Part shown: positions 22,770 through 30,683 of the stretch, one piece after another
Layout of the letters: each line of letters opens with the position of its first letter
Position numbering within the stretch: position 1 is the first letter of the stretch
From: QHXW01 sp035297145
GTDB taxonomy: Bacteria > Acidobacteriota > Terriglobia > Bryobacterales > Bryobacteraceae
Length of the DNA stretch: 64,000 nucleotides
Assembly: GCA_035297145.1 (NCBI GenBank)
Contig: DATGZN010000084.1
Coordinates: forward strand, 1 to 64,000
Reading direction: 5' to 3'
Made by a program: the position numbers and the translations under genes
The notes under the pieces: model-generated
What the model was told of the DNA's origin: nothing
The model's input: only the letters and a program-made list of their open reading frames with translations
The model's database searches: none

Positions 22770-24667
22770 CGTGGATCTGGGAGCCGTCCCGCGAATGGAC
22801 TGAGCAGACCAACGTCTGGCAATTCATGCGCAAGCTCGGCTTCACCGATCGCGAGGAGTTCCTGCGCTACTCGCGCGAAAACATCGAAGAGTTCTGGGCG
22901 CGCATGGTGGAACAAGAGGGCATCGAATGGTTCCAGCCCTACGGCCGCGTGCTCGATGCTTCGCGCGGGGTGGAGTGGTCCGAGTGGTTTCCCGGCGGCA
23001 AGCTGAACATTGCGTGGAACTGTCTCGACCGGCACGTGGCGAGCGGCAACACAGCCTGCATTTGGGAGGGCGAAGACGGCGCGGTGCGCACTCTGACCTT
23101 TGCGCAATTAGCCGAGGAGACCAATCGACTTGCTAACGCTGTGGTGGCGCTGGGTCTCGTGAAAGGCGATCGCGTGGCGCTCGTGATGCCCATGGTCCCC
23201 GAGGTCGTCGTGATTCTCTACGCCTGCTGCAAGCTGGGTCTGATCGTGGTGCCGATCTTCGCCGGATTTGGCGCGAGCGCCATCGCCACGCGTCTGGAGA
23301 ACTCGGGCGCGCGCGTGGTCTTCACCGCCGATCACGCACAGCGCCGCGGGCGGCTGCTTCCACTGAAAGAGAAAGTCGATCAGGCGCTCGAAAGGCCAAC
23401 AGCCGTGGAGAAGGTCATCGTCTGGCGCTACAAGGATGGTGACATTCCGTGGCACGAAAAGCGCGATCTCTGGTGGGACGACTTGCTGCGCGGTCGATCT
23501 ACGACGTACGATTCTATGGCGCTCGATTCTGAAGACCGCGCTTTCATTCTTTACACCTCCGGCACCACCGGAAAGCCGAAAGGGACAGTGCACACCCATG
23601 CCGGCTGCCTGGCGCAGATGTCCAAGGAGATTTACCTGGCGTTCGATCACAAGCCCGGCGACCGCTTCTGGTGGCTTTCCGACATCGGCTGGATGATGGG
23701 GCCGTGGACCATCATCGGCAATCATAATTTCGGCGGAACGATTTTCCTGTACGATGGCGCGCCCGACTATCCGACCGCCGACCGCTTGTGGCAGATGATC
23801 GAACGTCACAGCATCACGACGTTCGGCATATCTCCAACGGCGATCCGTCTGCTCATGCGTGCCGGAACTCCCAGGCAAGAGATGCCGTCGCTGCGCCTGC
23901 TCGGTTCGACCGGCGAACCGTGGGATGACACATCCTACCTCTGGTATTTCGACAACGTCGGACATCGCCGCTGCCCGATCATCAACATCTCAGGCGGCAC
24001 CGAGTTCGTGGGTTCGTTTTTGACCGTGCTGCCGATCCAGCCGTTGAAACCCTGCACGCTCGGCAGTCCGGCTCCTGGTATGGCGACGGAGGTGGTGGAT
24101 GATGCCGGCCATCCGGTTCGCGGTCGAAAGGGTTATCTGGTTTGCATGAAGCCCGCGCCTTCGATGACGCGCGGCGTTTGGGGCGACCCAGATCGCTACA
24201 TCGAAACCTACTGGTCGCGTTGGCCTGGCTGGTGGAATCACGGCGACTGGGCGAGCGTGGATGAAGACGGCTGCTGGTTCGTACATGGGCGCGCCGATGA
24301 ATCCATGAATGTGGCGGGGCGGAAGGTCGGACCGGCGGAGGTCGAAGAAGCGCTCATCGAACATCCGGCGGTGTCGGAGGCCGCGGTCATCGGTGTGCCG
24401 GATGAATTGAAGGGCGAGGCCATCGTCGCTTTCGTCGTGACGAAACCCGGTTTCAGTCCTGGCCCTCCATTGGAACAGGAGCTTGCGAAGCATCTTATTG
24501 ATGCGCTCGGTCCCACCTTCAAGCCCCGAGCGGTACGGACTGTCCGCGAACTGCCCAAAACACAAAGCGGGAAGATCGTACGAAGGTTGCTGCGCCAGAA
24601 GTACTTAGGTGAAAGTCTGGGCGATCTCTCCACGGTGGAAAATCCGCAGGCCCTCGAAAGTTGTTAA
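22766..24667 (+). CDS. Acyl-CoA synthetase (acetyl/acetoacetyl-CoA synthetase-like)
   Basis: 633 residues from an ATG overlapping the previous stop; the open frame runs up to 22550 but that part shadows the flavin gene. ANL-family marks: ACS-type N-terminus with WFPGGKLNIAWNCLDRH, the phosphate-binding loop ILYTSGTTGKPKGTVHTH, FWWLSDIGWMMGP, YGGTE-type ISGGTEFVGSF, WWNHGDWASVDEDG, and the A10 Lys in PKTQSGKIVRR. It activates a short carboxylic acid to its CoA thioester with ATP. Tyrosine breakdown ends in fumarate and acetoacetate, so acetoacetate is an attractive substrate here; acetate or propionate are equally allowed by sequence. It closes the hmgA transcript. Confidence 0.82.
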   Translation: MTWIWEPSREWTEQTNVWQFMRKLGFTDREEFLRYSRENIEEFWARMVEQEGIEWFQPYGRVLDASRGVEWSEWFPGGKLNIAWNCLDRHVASGNTACIWEGEDGAVRTLTFAQLAEETNRLANAVVALGLVKGDRVALVMPMVPEVVVILYACCKLGLIVVPIFAGFGASAIATRLENSGARVVFTADHAQRRGRLLPLKEKVDQALERPTAVEKVIVWRYKDGDIPWHEKRDLWWDDLLRGRSTTYDSMALDSEDRAFILYTSGTTGKPKGTVHTHAGCLAQMSKEIYLAFDHKPGDRFWWLSDIGWMMGPWTIIGNHNFGGTIFLYDGAPDYPTADRLWQMIERHSITTFGISPTAIRLLMRAGTPRQEMPSLRLLGSTGEPWDDTSYLWYFDNVGHRRCPIINISGGTEFVGSFLTVLPIQPLKPCTLGSPAPGMATEVVDDAGHPVRGRKGYLVCMKPAPSMTRGVWGDPDRYIETYWSRWPGWWNHGDWASVDEDGCWFVHGRADESMNVAGRKVGPAEVEEALIEHPAVSEAAVIGVPDELKGEAIVAFVVTKPGFSPGPPLEQELAKHLIDALGPTFKPRAVRTVRELPKTQSGKIVRRLLRQKYLGESLGDLSTVENPQALESC

Positions 24668-24782
24668 ATCTTAAGGTAATTAACACATCGAGCAAACACC
24701 CTACTAACCAATTTCAGCATTCCCCCCAGTCCATGCGGCATTTTATGATCGAGCAAGATCCTTGTCGACAAACCGGAAGAGA

Positions 24783-25991
24783 GTGACCACGTTGAGAACG
24801 CAACTGGATGTCCGCCAAACCGGTAACGAGGCGGAGAAGCTCCGAGCGGATCTGCACAAACGCATTGTGGGACAGGATGAGCCCATCCAGCAGATCGTGA
24901 ACTTGTATCAAACGTATCTTGCCGGCATGGCCAGCCCGTCGCGCCCGATTGGCAGCTTTCTCTTCCTGGGGCCCACAGGCACGGGGAAGACACGTCTCGT
25001 CGAAGCTATGGCGGAGAGCCTGGTGGGAGATGGGCGCGCCATGATCAAAGTGGACTGCGCGGAGTTTCAGCACAGCCACGAGATCGCCAAGCTAGTCGGC
25101 TCGCCGCCGGGGTACCTGGGCCATCGCGAAACGCATCCCCTACTCAGCCAGGAAGTGCTCGATCAATACCACTCGGAAAAAGTGAAGCTGAGCTTTGTGC
25201 TGTTCGACGAGGTGGAAAAGGCCAGCGATGCGCTCTGGAACCTGCTGTTAGGTGTTCTCGATAAGGCCACGCTGACGCTGGGCGACACGCGCCGGGTGGA
25301 CTTCACTCAGACCATGATTTTCATGACCAGCAACCTGGGGGCCGCTGAGATGAACTCCATCCTCCGGCCCCGCCTGGGTTTTACCGCAGGAGAAAAGGAA
25401 CGCGAGACGCAAGCCGGCATGCTGGACGAAAATACGGCCGACAAGATTTCACGCGCCGGGGTTGAGGCCGCACGCCGCCGCTTCACGCCGGAGTTCATGA
25501 ACCGTCTCGACAAAGTGCTGGTGTTTCGGCCGCTGGGCGAGCCGGAGCTGCGAAAGATTCTCAATCTGGAACTGAATCTGCTGCAACAGCGCATTTTCAG
25601 CTCCTCCACACCCACTCCGTTCTTCTTTGCACTAACCGCTCCGGCGAAGGAATTCCTGCTGCGCGAGGGCACCGATTTGAAGTACGGTGCACGGCACTTG
25701 CGGCGTGCCATGGAGCGCGAATTGGTGAACCCGCTCTCCAACCTGATTGCCAGCGGCCAGGTAAGGGGAGGCGACCTGGTGAGCGTCGATTTCGATCAAG
25801 CGGCCAATTCCCTGCTCTTCTTCAAAGAGGCCGAGAACGTTCCGGAACATGCGGTGTTCAAGCTTTGGGATCTCGCGGGAAGCGATGGCGGCAAAAATCA
25901 CTCCATCGCCGCGGAAGCGGAACTCATGCAAGCCGCAGTCCCGTTCCTCGAGCTGGAACATCGCGCGCTATCGGCCAGCGAGCGCTCGTAA
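24783..25991 (+). CDS. Stand-alone ClpA/ClpB-like AAA+ ATPase
   Basis: About 402 residues, a single AAA+ module of the Clp D2 type plus its small helical domain. Walker A FLGPTGTGKTR, Walker B VLFDEVEKAS, sensor-1 IFMTSNLGAAEM, arginine-finger region RRRFTPEFMNRLDKVLVF, sensor-2 LKYGARHLRRAMEREL. The N domain, D1 ring and middle coiled coil of ClpB are absent, and there is no ClpP loop visible. It is probably an unfoldase or assembly factor, partner unknown. Start is uncertain: TTG at 24762, GTG at 24783 (used here) and TTG at 24792 (best spaced to GGAAGAGAG at 24775-24783) are all in frame. A 95-base gap separates it from the synthetase. Its TAA stop touches the TAA of the next, converging gene. 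Confidence 0.8.
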   Translation: MTTLRTQLDVRQTGNEAEKLRADLHKRIVGQDEPIQQIVNLYQTYLAGMASPSRPIGSFLFLGPTGTGKTRLVEAMAESLVGDGRAMIKVDCAEFQHSHEIAKLVGSPPGYLGHRETHPLLSQEVLDQYHSEKVKLSFVLFDEVEKASDALWNLLLGVLDKATLTLGDTRRVDFTQTMIFMTSNLGAAEMNSILRPRLGFTAGEKERETQAGMLDENTADKISRAGVEAARRRFTPEFMNRLDKVLVFRPLGEPELRKILNLELNLLQQRIFSSSTPTPFFFALTAPAKEFLLREGTDLKYGARHLRRAMERELVNPLSNLIASGQVRGGDLVSVDFDQAANSLLFFKEAENVPEHAVFKLWDLAGSDGGKNHSIAAEAELMQAAVPFLELEHRALSASERS

Positions 25992-26345
25992 TTACTGGAT
26001 AGGCTTCAAAGCCGCGATGGCATCTTCCGTGTACTCGATTTCGCCATCCCAATACTTGACGATCACGTCCTGATTCAGCTCCACCCACTTCTTCAGGAGC
26101 GCGAGGTTGTGCGCGGTTATGCTGCCGCCACCCACTACATGCACATCCGGTCTGAGCGCCACCGATATCAACTGTTCAGGGTGCACTTTCGGGCCTTTGG
26201 AGACTTTAACGCGAACACCGTGCTGAGCCCCAGCTTTTGGAGAGATCCAGACCACAAACGGCAGTCCGGTGCGCTTGGGTGAGAGGTTCGCCATCTCAAA
26301 GAAATCTTCGGCGACCTTTGAACCGACCTCGCTGACCGTCTTCAC
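25992..26345 (-). CDS. Conserved hypothetical protein, weakly DUF4160-like
   Basis: 117 residues. A basic, strand-rich first half (FVVWISPKAGAQHGVRVKVSKGPKV) is followed by LRPDVHVVGGG and a C-terminal helix pair ALLKKWVELNQDVIVKYWDGE. The last part recalls the C-terminus of DUF4160 proteins (often in toxin-antitoxin-like pairs), but the first half does not match well and no partner gene lies next to it. Function unknown. It converges on the AAA+ gene with abutting stop codons and stands alone. Confidence 0.6.
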   Translation of the reverse strand: MKTVSEVGSKVAEDFFEMANLSPKRTGLPFVVWISPKAGAQHGVRVKVSKGPKVHPEQLISVALRPDVHVVGGGSITAHNLALLKKWVELNQDVIVKYWDGEIEYTEDAIAALKPIQ

Positions 26346-26407
26346 TGCTCTTTATCATAAATCACGAGAAGACGTGCCTGCCCCGGAGGGCGCAAAGACC
26401 TACGCCC

Positions 26408-27868
26408 CTAAAACCAACGGCTCATGATGACCTTCTGCTCGGTATAGAAGGCGATGGCGTCGCGGCCGTGCGCGTGTAGGTCGCCGAAGAACGATTGCTT
26501 CCAGCCGGAGAACGGGAAGAACGCCATGGGCGCTGCCACTCCGATATTGACCCCGATCATGCCAACTTCCACCCGCGCGGCATAGTCCCGAGCCGACTTA
26601 CCGTCAGAGGTGAAGATCGACGTGGTGTTACCGAACGGAGACTGATTCACCAGTGCAATGGCGGCATCAAGATCCTTCACGCGGATCACGGAAAGCACCG
26701 GACCGAAAATCTCCTCGCGCGCGATGGTCATGTTGGTCGTGACGTTGTCGAAAATCGTCGGACCAAGGAAGTAGCCATCGCGGGCACTGGTCTGGCGGCC
26801 GTCACAGAGAGGCGTCGCGCCCTCGGCAAGGCCCTTCTCCACGTATCCTTCGACGCGCTTGCGATGCGCCTCCGTCACCAGAGGCCCCATCTGCGTGCCG
26901 GAATCGGCGCCGTCACCGACCGTGATCTTGCGCGTTTTCTCGACCAGCAGACTCAGCAGAGGCTCCGCGGCCTCGCCCACCGGCACCAGAACGCTACCCG
27001 CCAGGCAACGTTCTCCGGCTGCGCCGAACGCCGAGCTGATGATGGCGTCGGTGGCCTTATCGAGATCGGCATCCGGCATCACCACCAGGTGATTCTTCGC
27101 GCCACCCAGCGCCTGCACGCGCTTGCCATTCTTGGCCGCAGTCTCGTAGATGTACTTCGCCACGGGAGTCGAACCGACAAATGAGATCCCACGCACCCGC
27201 GGATGTTGGAGCAGCGCGTCCACGGCCACCTTATCCCCGTGCACAAGGTTGAACACGCCCGCCGGCAGCCCCGCCTGTTCCAGCAGCTCGGCCATGCGCG
27301 TGGGAGTCATCGGAACTTTCTCCGACGGCTTGAGGATGAAACTGTTGCCGCATGCAATGGCGAACGGGTACATCCAGCATGGCACCATGCCGGGAAAGTT
27401 AAATGGCGTAATGCCCGCGCAAACACCCAGCGGCTGCCGAATGGTGTGACAGTCGATGCCGCGCGACACGTTCTCAAGCGACTGGCCCATCATCAGGCTG
27501 GGCATGCCGCAGCTCACCTCGACCATCTGGATGGCGCGCCTTATCTCCCCGCGAGCGTCGTCGAGCGTCTTGCCGTTCTCCCCGGTCAGGGTGCGAGCCA
27601 GATCTTCCGCATGCTTCTCCAGCAGGTCTTTGTAGCGGTAGAGAACTTGCACACGATCCACAACGGGAACATCGCGCCACTGGAGGAACGCTTCATGCGC
27701 GGCCCGAGCGGTGCGGTCAATGTCGTCGGCGGTCGCGTATGGAACGCGGGCGATGGTGCGGGCGGTCGCCGGATTGCTGATATCGTGCAGCGGCCGGACG
27801 CCGGAAACTTCCCACTTTCCGTTGACGAAAAACTTGAGAGTTTCGATTGCGGTTTCGGTTGCGATCAT
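26408..27868 (-). CDS. mmsA: CoA-acylating methylmalonate-semialdehyde dehydrogenase
   Basis: 486 residues from the ATG at 27868, preceded by GAGAGAAGAA. ALDH-superfamily protein with FGVCAGITPFNFPGMVP-type segment, GISFVGSTPVAKYIY, QALGGAKNH (no catalytic Glu at this site, as in the CoA-dependent branch), GAAGERCLA with nucleophile Cys288, and NIGVAAPMAFFPFSGWK. It oxidises malonate or methylmalonate semialdehyde to acetyl- or propionyl-CoA with NAD and CoA. It acts in valine, beta-alanine or inositol breakdown. The enoyl-CoA hydratase gene lies 13 bases upstream on the same strand, which favours a valine-type pathway. The frame extension to 28096 overlaps that gene and was rejected. Confidence 0.92.
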   Translation of the reverse strand: MIATETAIETLKFFVNGKWEVSGVRPLHDISNPATARTIARVPYATADDIDRTARAAHEAFLQWRDVPVVDRVQVLYRYKDLLEKHAEDLARTLTGENGKTLDDARGEIRRAIQMVEVSCGMPSLMMGQSLENVSRGIDCHTIRQPLGVCAGITPFNFPGMVPCWMYPFAIACGNSFILKPSEKVPMTPTRMAELLEQAGLPAGVFNLVHGDKVAVDALLQHPRVRGISFVGSTPVAKYIYETAAKNGKRVQALGGAKNHLVVMPDADLDKATDAIISSAFGAAGERCLAGSVLVPVGEAAEPLLSLLVEKTRKITVGDGADSGTQMGPLVTEAHRKRVEGYVEKGLAEGATPLCDGRQTSARDGYFLGPTIFDNVTTNMTIAREEIFGPVLSVIRVKDLDAAIALVNQSPFGNTTSIFTSDGKSARDYAARVEVGMIGVNIGVAAPMAFFPFSGWKQSFFGDLHAHGRDAIAFYTEQKVIMSRWF

Positions 27869-27881
27869 TTTATTCTTCTCT

Positions 27882-28661
27882 CTACTTTCCTTGGAAAACG
27901 GCTTTTCGCTTCTCGCGAAACGCCGCGACGCCTTCACGGAAATCGGCGGAATCGAAGCAAGTTTTCTGTGTGACAGCCTCGCAGTCGAGCGCCTCGGCCA
28001 GGGTATGACTTTCGCCGTATGAAAGAGCGCGCTTGATGCCGGCGATGGCAAGCGATGCCATGCTCTGCAAACGCCGGCACCAGTCGTCCACAACACCGTC
28101 CAACTCTTGAAACGGCACGACGGCGTTCACGATTCCCAACGCGGCGGCCCGTTGCGCATCGATAATCGCCGCCGCAGCCATCCATTCGAACGCTTTTGCG
28201 TAGCCGATCATGCGCGGCAGAAAATACGTACTCCCGCCATCGGGAATCAGCCCGATCTTGCTGAACACCTGGCCGAACTTGGCTTCCGTGCTGGCGATGC
28301 GAATATCGGCGGCCAGCGCGTAATTGCAACCGATTCCCACCGCGTGCCCATGTACGCGCGCGATCACCGGCTTGGGCATCTCGCGCAGGGCCAGAATCGC
28401 CGGATTCACCACGCGCCGCAGGTACTCGGTGACATCGCTTTCTCCGGGTTTCACTGCGCTCAAATCCGCGCCAGCGCAAAACGAATCGCCTGTCCCTGTG
28501 AGCACTACCACGTTGCTCTCATCCCGGGCGGTCTCCCGCACCACTTCGAGCAGGCGCTCGGTCGTCGCGCGATCCACGGCATTACGCCTCTCGGGCGCAT
28601 TAAACGTGATTCGTTTCACTCCGTTTTGGAGGCTAACCAACAATCTGGGTTCGTCGGCCAT
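27882..28661 (-). CDS. Enoyl-CoA hydratase/isomerase family protein
   Basis: 259 residues of the crotonase fold: VKRITFNAPERRNAVD, GDSFCAGADLSAVK (first oxyanion loop), KPVIARVHGHAVGIGCNYALAADIRIAS, and FGQVFSKIGLIPDGGSTYFLPRMIG (second active-site segment). The catalytic Glu in the GLxPxxG-like region is replaced by the IPDGG form seen in many isomerase/hydratase members. It acts on an enoyl-CoA in fatty acid or branched-chain amino acid breakdown. It is first in an operon with mmsA, and 10 bases from the acetamidase-like gene upstream. Confidence 0.9.
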   Translation of the reverse strand: MADEPRLLVSLQNGVKRITFNAPERRNAVDRATTERLLEVVRETARDESNVVVLTGTGDSFCAGADLSAVKPGESDVTEYLRRVVNPAILALREMPKPVIARVHGHAVGIGCNYALAADIRIASTEAKFGQVFSKIGLIPDGGSTYFLPRMIGYAKAFEWMAAAAIIDAQRAAALGIVNAVVPFQELDGVVDDWCRRLQSMASLAIAGIKRALSYGESHTLAEALDCEAVTQKTCFDSADFREGVAAFREKRKAVFQGK

Positions 28662-28670
28662 AGCGCAAGT

Positions 28671-29672
28671 TTAGCGAAAGATCGACTTCGGAATCATGGC
28701 GTGCACGCCTTTGTTGCCATCCACCAACTGCGTGATCGCAAGGTCAGCCGCCGCGCTGGTGAGCATGTAGGCATCATCGCGCGTCAGGTGCTTCTCATGC
28801 ACCAGGAAGTCGATCATTTCGAGCGTGGCCAGCCGAGTCGCCTCGCGCAGATCCTCGTGCATGCCCATGGTGATGTAGTGGGTCGGGGTCTCGCCGCGAG
28901 GCCAGCGAAGGTGCAGATCTTTGCGCACAATGAACTGGAACGTGCCGACCAGCGAAGTTTCGAGCGCCGTAATATCCACTTCTCCGTTGCCCTGTGCCGC
29001 GTGACCATCGCCGACCTCAAACAGCGCTCCAGGCGCGTTCACTGGAATGAAGAGCGTCGTTCCCGCCACAAGCTCCTTGTTGTCGAGATTGCCTGCGTGA
29101 AACCAGGGCGGGGCGCTGCTGATGCGGCCCGAGGCTTCCGGCGGCGCAACGCCCATGCTTCCGAAAAACGGGCGTATTGGGATTTCGATGCGGTCGGAGA
29201 AATGCGCCAGCATTCGATCTCGGTCGAGCGGCACGATTTTCATGCGCGCATACGGAAACTCATCAGGAAGAAAACCAGAGCCGGGGCGAAAGCCGTTGTA
29301 CGCGTACGGGATGGCCAATTTGATCGACTGGATGCGCACTTCGAGGGTGTCGCCGATTTCCGCGCCTTCGATGTACACGGGCCCGGTCAGGATATGGCCG
29401 CCCGGCCCTTTGTCTGTCACTTCCTTGTAAATGGCGCGGAGCGACGGTTCGACCTGATCCGCTGGCACACCCGCGCCTTCCAAACGCTTGGGGCTGCTTG
29501 TCAGTACCGTCTCGATCTCAACGGTATCGCCTGAGTGGATGCGCAGCGCTGGTGGGGCGTCCGCCGAGTAGTAGCCCCACACCACGGTTTTCGGCGTGGC
29601 CTTGAGTTGATGCGTGACGCCGGTCTGCGCCATCGCAGCGACAGTAACCGCAAAAGAAATGAGCAGGCGCAT
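28671..29672 (-). CDS. Exported acetamidase/formamidase family protein
   Basis: 333 residues from the ATG at 29672. MRLLISFAVTVAAMAQTG is a signal peptide, unusual for this family, whose known members are cytosolic. FmdA/AmdA marks: VVWGYYSADAPPALRIHSGDTVEIET, GGHILTGPVYIEGAEIGDTLEV, APPWFHAGNLDNKEL, LFIPVNAPGALFEVGDGHAAQGNGEVDITA and a conserved C-terminal YMLTSAAADLAITQLVDGN. It would split formamide, acetamide or a similar small amide in the periplasm. An in-frame ATG at 29684 overlaps a TAGAAT hexamer (29683-29688), so the inner start is preferred. It reads toward the enoyl-CoA hydratase with a 9-base gap. Confidence 0.85.
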   Translation of the reverse strand: MRLLISFAVTVAAMAQTGVTHQLKATPKTVVWGYYSADAPPALRIHSGDTVEIETVLTSSPKRLEGAGVPADQVEPSLRAIYKEVTDKGPGGHILTGPVYIEGAEIGDTLEVRIQSIKLAIPYAYNGFRPGSGFLPDEFPYARMKIVPLDRDRMLAHFSDRIEIPIRPFFGSMGVAPPEASGRISSAPPWFHAGNLDNKELVAGTTLFIPVNAPGALFEVGDGHAAQGNGEVDITALETSLVGTFQFIVRKDLHLRWPRGETPTHYITMGMHEDLREATRLATLEMIDFLVHEKHLTRDDAYMLTSAAADLAITQLVDGNKGVHAMIPKSIFR

Positions 29673-29682
29673 AGCGCCATTC

Positions 29683-29688
29683 ATTCTA
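29683..29688 (-). promoter_or_regulatory. -10-like hexamer before the acetamidase-like gene
   Basis: TAGAAT on the minus strand ends ten bases before the chosen ATG at 29672. It overlaps the alternative ATG at 29684, which makes that start unlikely. Confidence 0.4.
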
Positions 29689-29740
29689 CATGCGCGGGAG
29701 CGCCGAGTTGAATGCGCGCAGCTTGGAGAGTACAGTGTCT

Positions 29741-29747
29741 GGGGGAG
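29741..29747 (+). promoter_or_regulatory. Ribosome binding site that fixes a GTG start
   Basis: GGGGGAG stands six bases before a GTG at 29754. This favours the GTG over the in-frame ATG at 29712, which lacks such a site. Confidence 0.65.
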
Positions 29748-29753
29748 TTTTTC

Positions 29754-30671
29754 GTGAGCTTTTCGGCGCTGCTGCATTCCGTGAGTTATTCGGGTTCCTG
29801 GGGGCAGGCACACCTCTCACTCGACGACTTCATCGATAGAGCCGCGGATCTGGGCTACGAGGGCGTGATGCTCATGGCCAAGCGGCCGCACCTGTCGCTG
29901 CTCGATTACGGTCCGAAAGAGCGCGCGCAATTGCGCCAGCGTCTCGAGAAACGCAACTTACGCGACCTGTGCATCGCCGGCTACAACAATTTCAGTGGAG
30001 ACATTGAGCACGGCGAAGTGCCGCAGCGCGAAATCCAAATCCACTACATCAGCGAACTGGCGCGCCTGGCGCACGATCTCGGCGGGACGCTAGTCCGAAT
30101 TTTTACCGCTTACGAGAATCCCGCGACTAGTTACACCGCGCAGTGGAATCTGGTCGTGGGGGCATTGAAAGAGTGCGCCCGCCGCGCGAGCCAGTTCGGC
30201 GTCACCATCGGCGTGCAGAACCATCACGATATCGCCGTGGGTTATGAAAGCCAATACGATCTGATTCAAGCTGTGGGCGAGCCGAACTGTAAGGCGCTGT
30301 TCGATGCCTGGGCGCCGGCGCTGCATGGCGAGGACATCGCCGCCGCGGCGCGCAAGCTGGCGCCCGTCACCGCACACACGACCATCGCGGCTTATCAAAA
30401 GCGCCCGCGCTACCACTACGATTCCGCCGTGGTGAACTACACGGCGTTGACGCCCTACGTGCAGGCGGTTCCCATCGATGAAGGATTTATCGATTACCGC
30501 AAGTTCCTCGGAACGTTGCGCGCGGGCGGCTTCCGGGGCAGCGTGGCTTATGAAATGTGCTCGCCGCTATTAGGCGGTGGCTCGATGGAAAACCTCGACC
30601 TGTATGCCACGCGGTTCATCGAGTTTCTTCACGATTTTCGCAGCCGCGCGGAATCGGTTGCGGCAGACTAA
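29754..30671 (+). CDS. Sugar phosphate isomerase/epimerase family protein
   Basis: 305 residues from a GTG. TIM-barrel AP-endonuclease-2-like fold: ALLHSVSYSGSWG, FIDRAADLGYEGVMLM, DLCIAGYNNFSG, LARLAHDLGGTLVRIFTAYE, GVTIGVQNHHDIAVGYESQ, CKALFDAWAPALHGED and GSVAYEMCSPLLGG carry the usual metal-binding Glu, Asp and His positions. Such enzymes interconvert sugars, often beside Gfo/Idh/MocA oxidoreductases, and the next gene is exactly that, 12 bases on. The pair probably handles an oxidised (keto) sugar or inositol-like compound. Substrate unknown. Confidence 0.83.
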   Translation: MSFSALLHSVSYSGSWGQAHLSLDDFIDRAADLGYEGVMLMAKRPHLSLLDYGPKERAQLRQRLEKRNLRDLCIAGYNNFSGDIEHGEVPQREIQIHYISELARLAHDLGGTLVRIFTAYENPATSYTAQWNLVVGALKECARRASQFGVTIGVQNHHDIAVGYESQYDLIQAVGEPNCKALFDAWAPALHGEDIAAAARKLAPVTAHTTIAAYQKRPRYHYDSAVVNYTALTPYVQAVPIDEGFIDYRKFLGTLRAGGFRGSVAYEMCSPLLGGGSMENLDLYATRFIEFLHDFRSRAESVAAD

Positions 30672-30683
30672 TCAGCAAAACAT

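Noticed and set aside
24783..26345. AAA+ ATPase plus small unknown gene as a defence or toxin-antitoxin module
   Set aside because: The genes converge rather than form an operon, and neither shows nuclease or toxin motifs.
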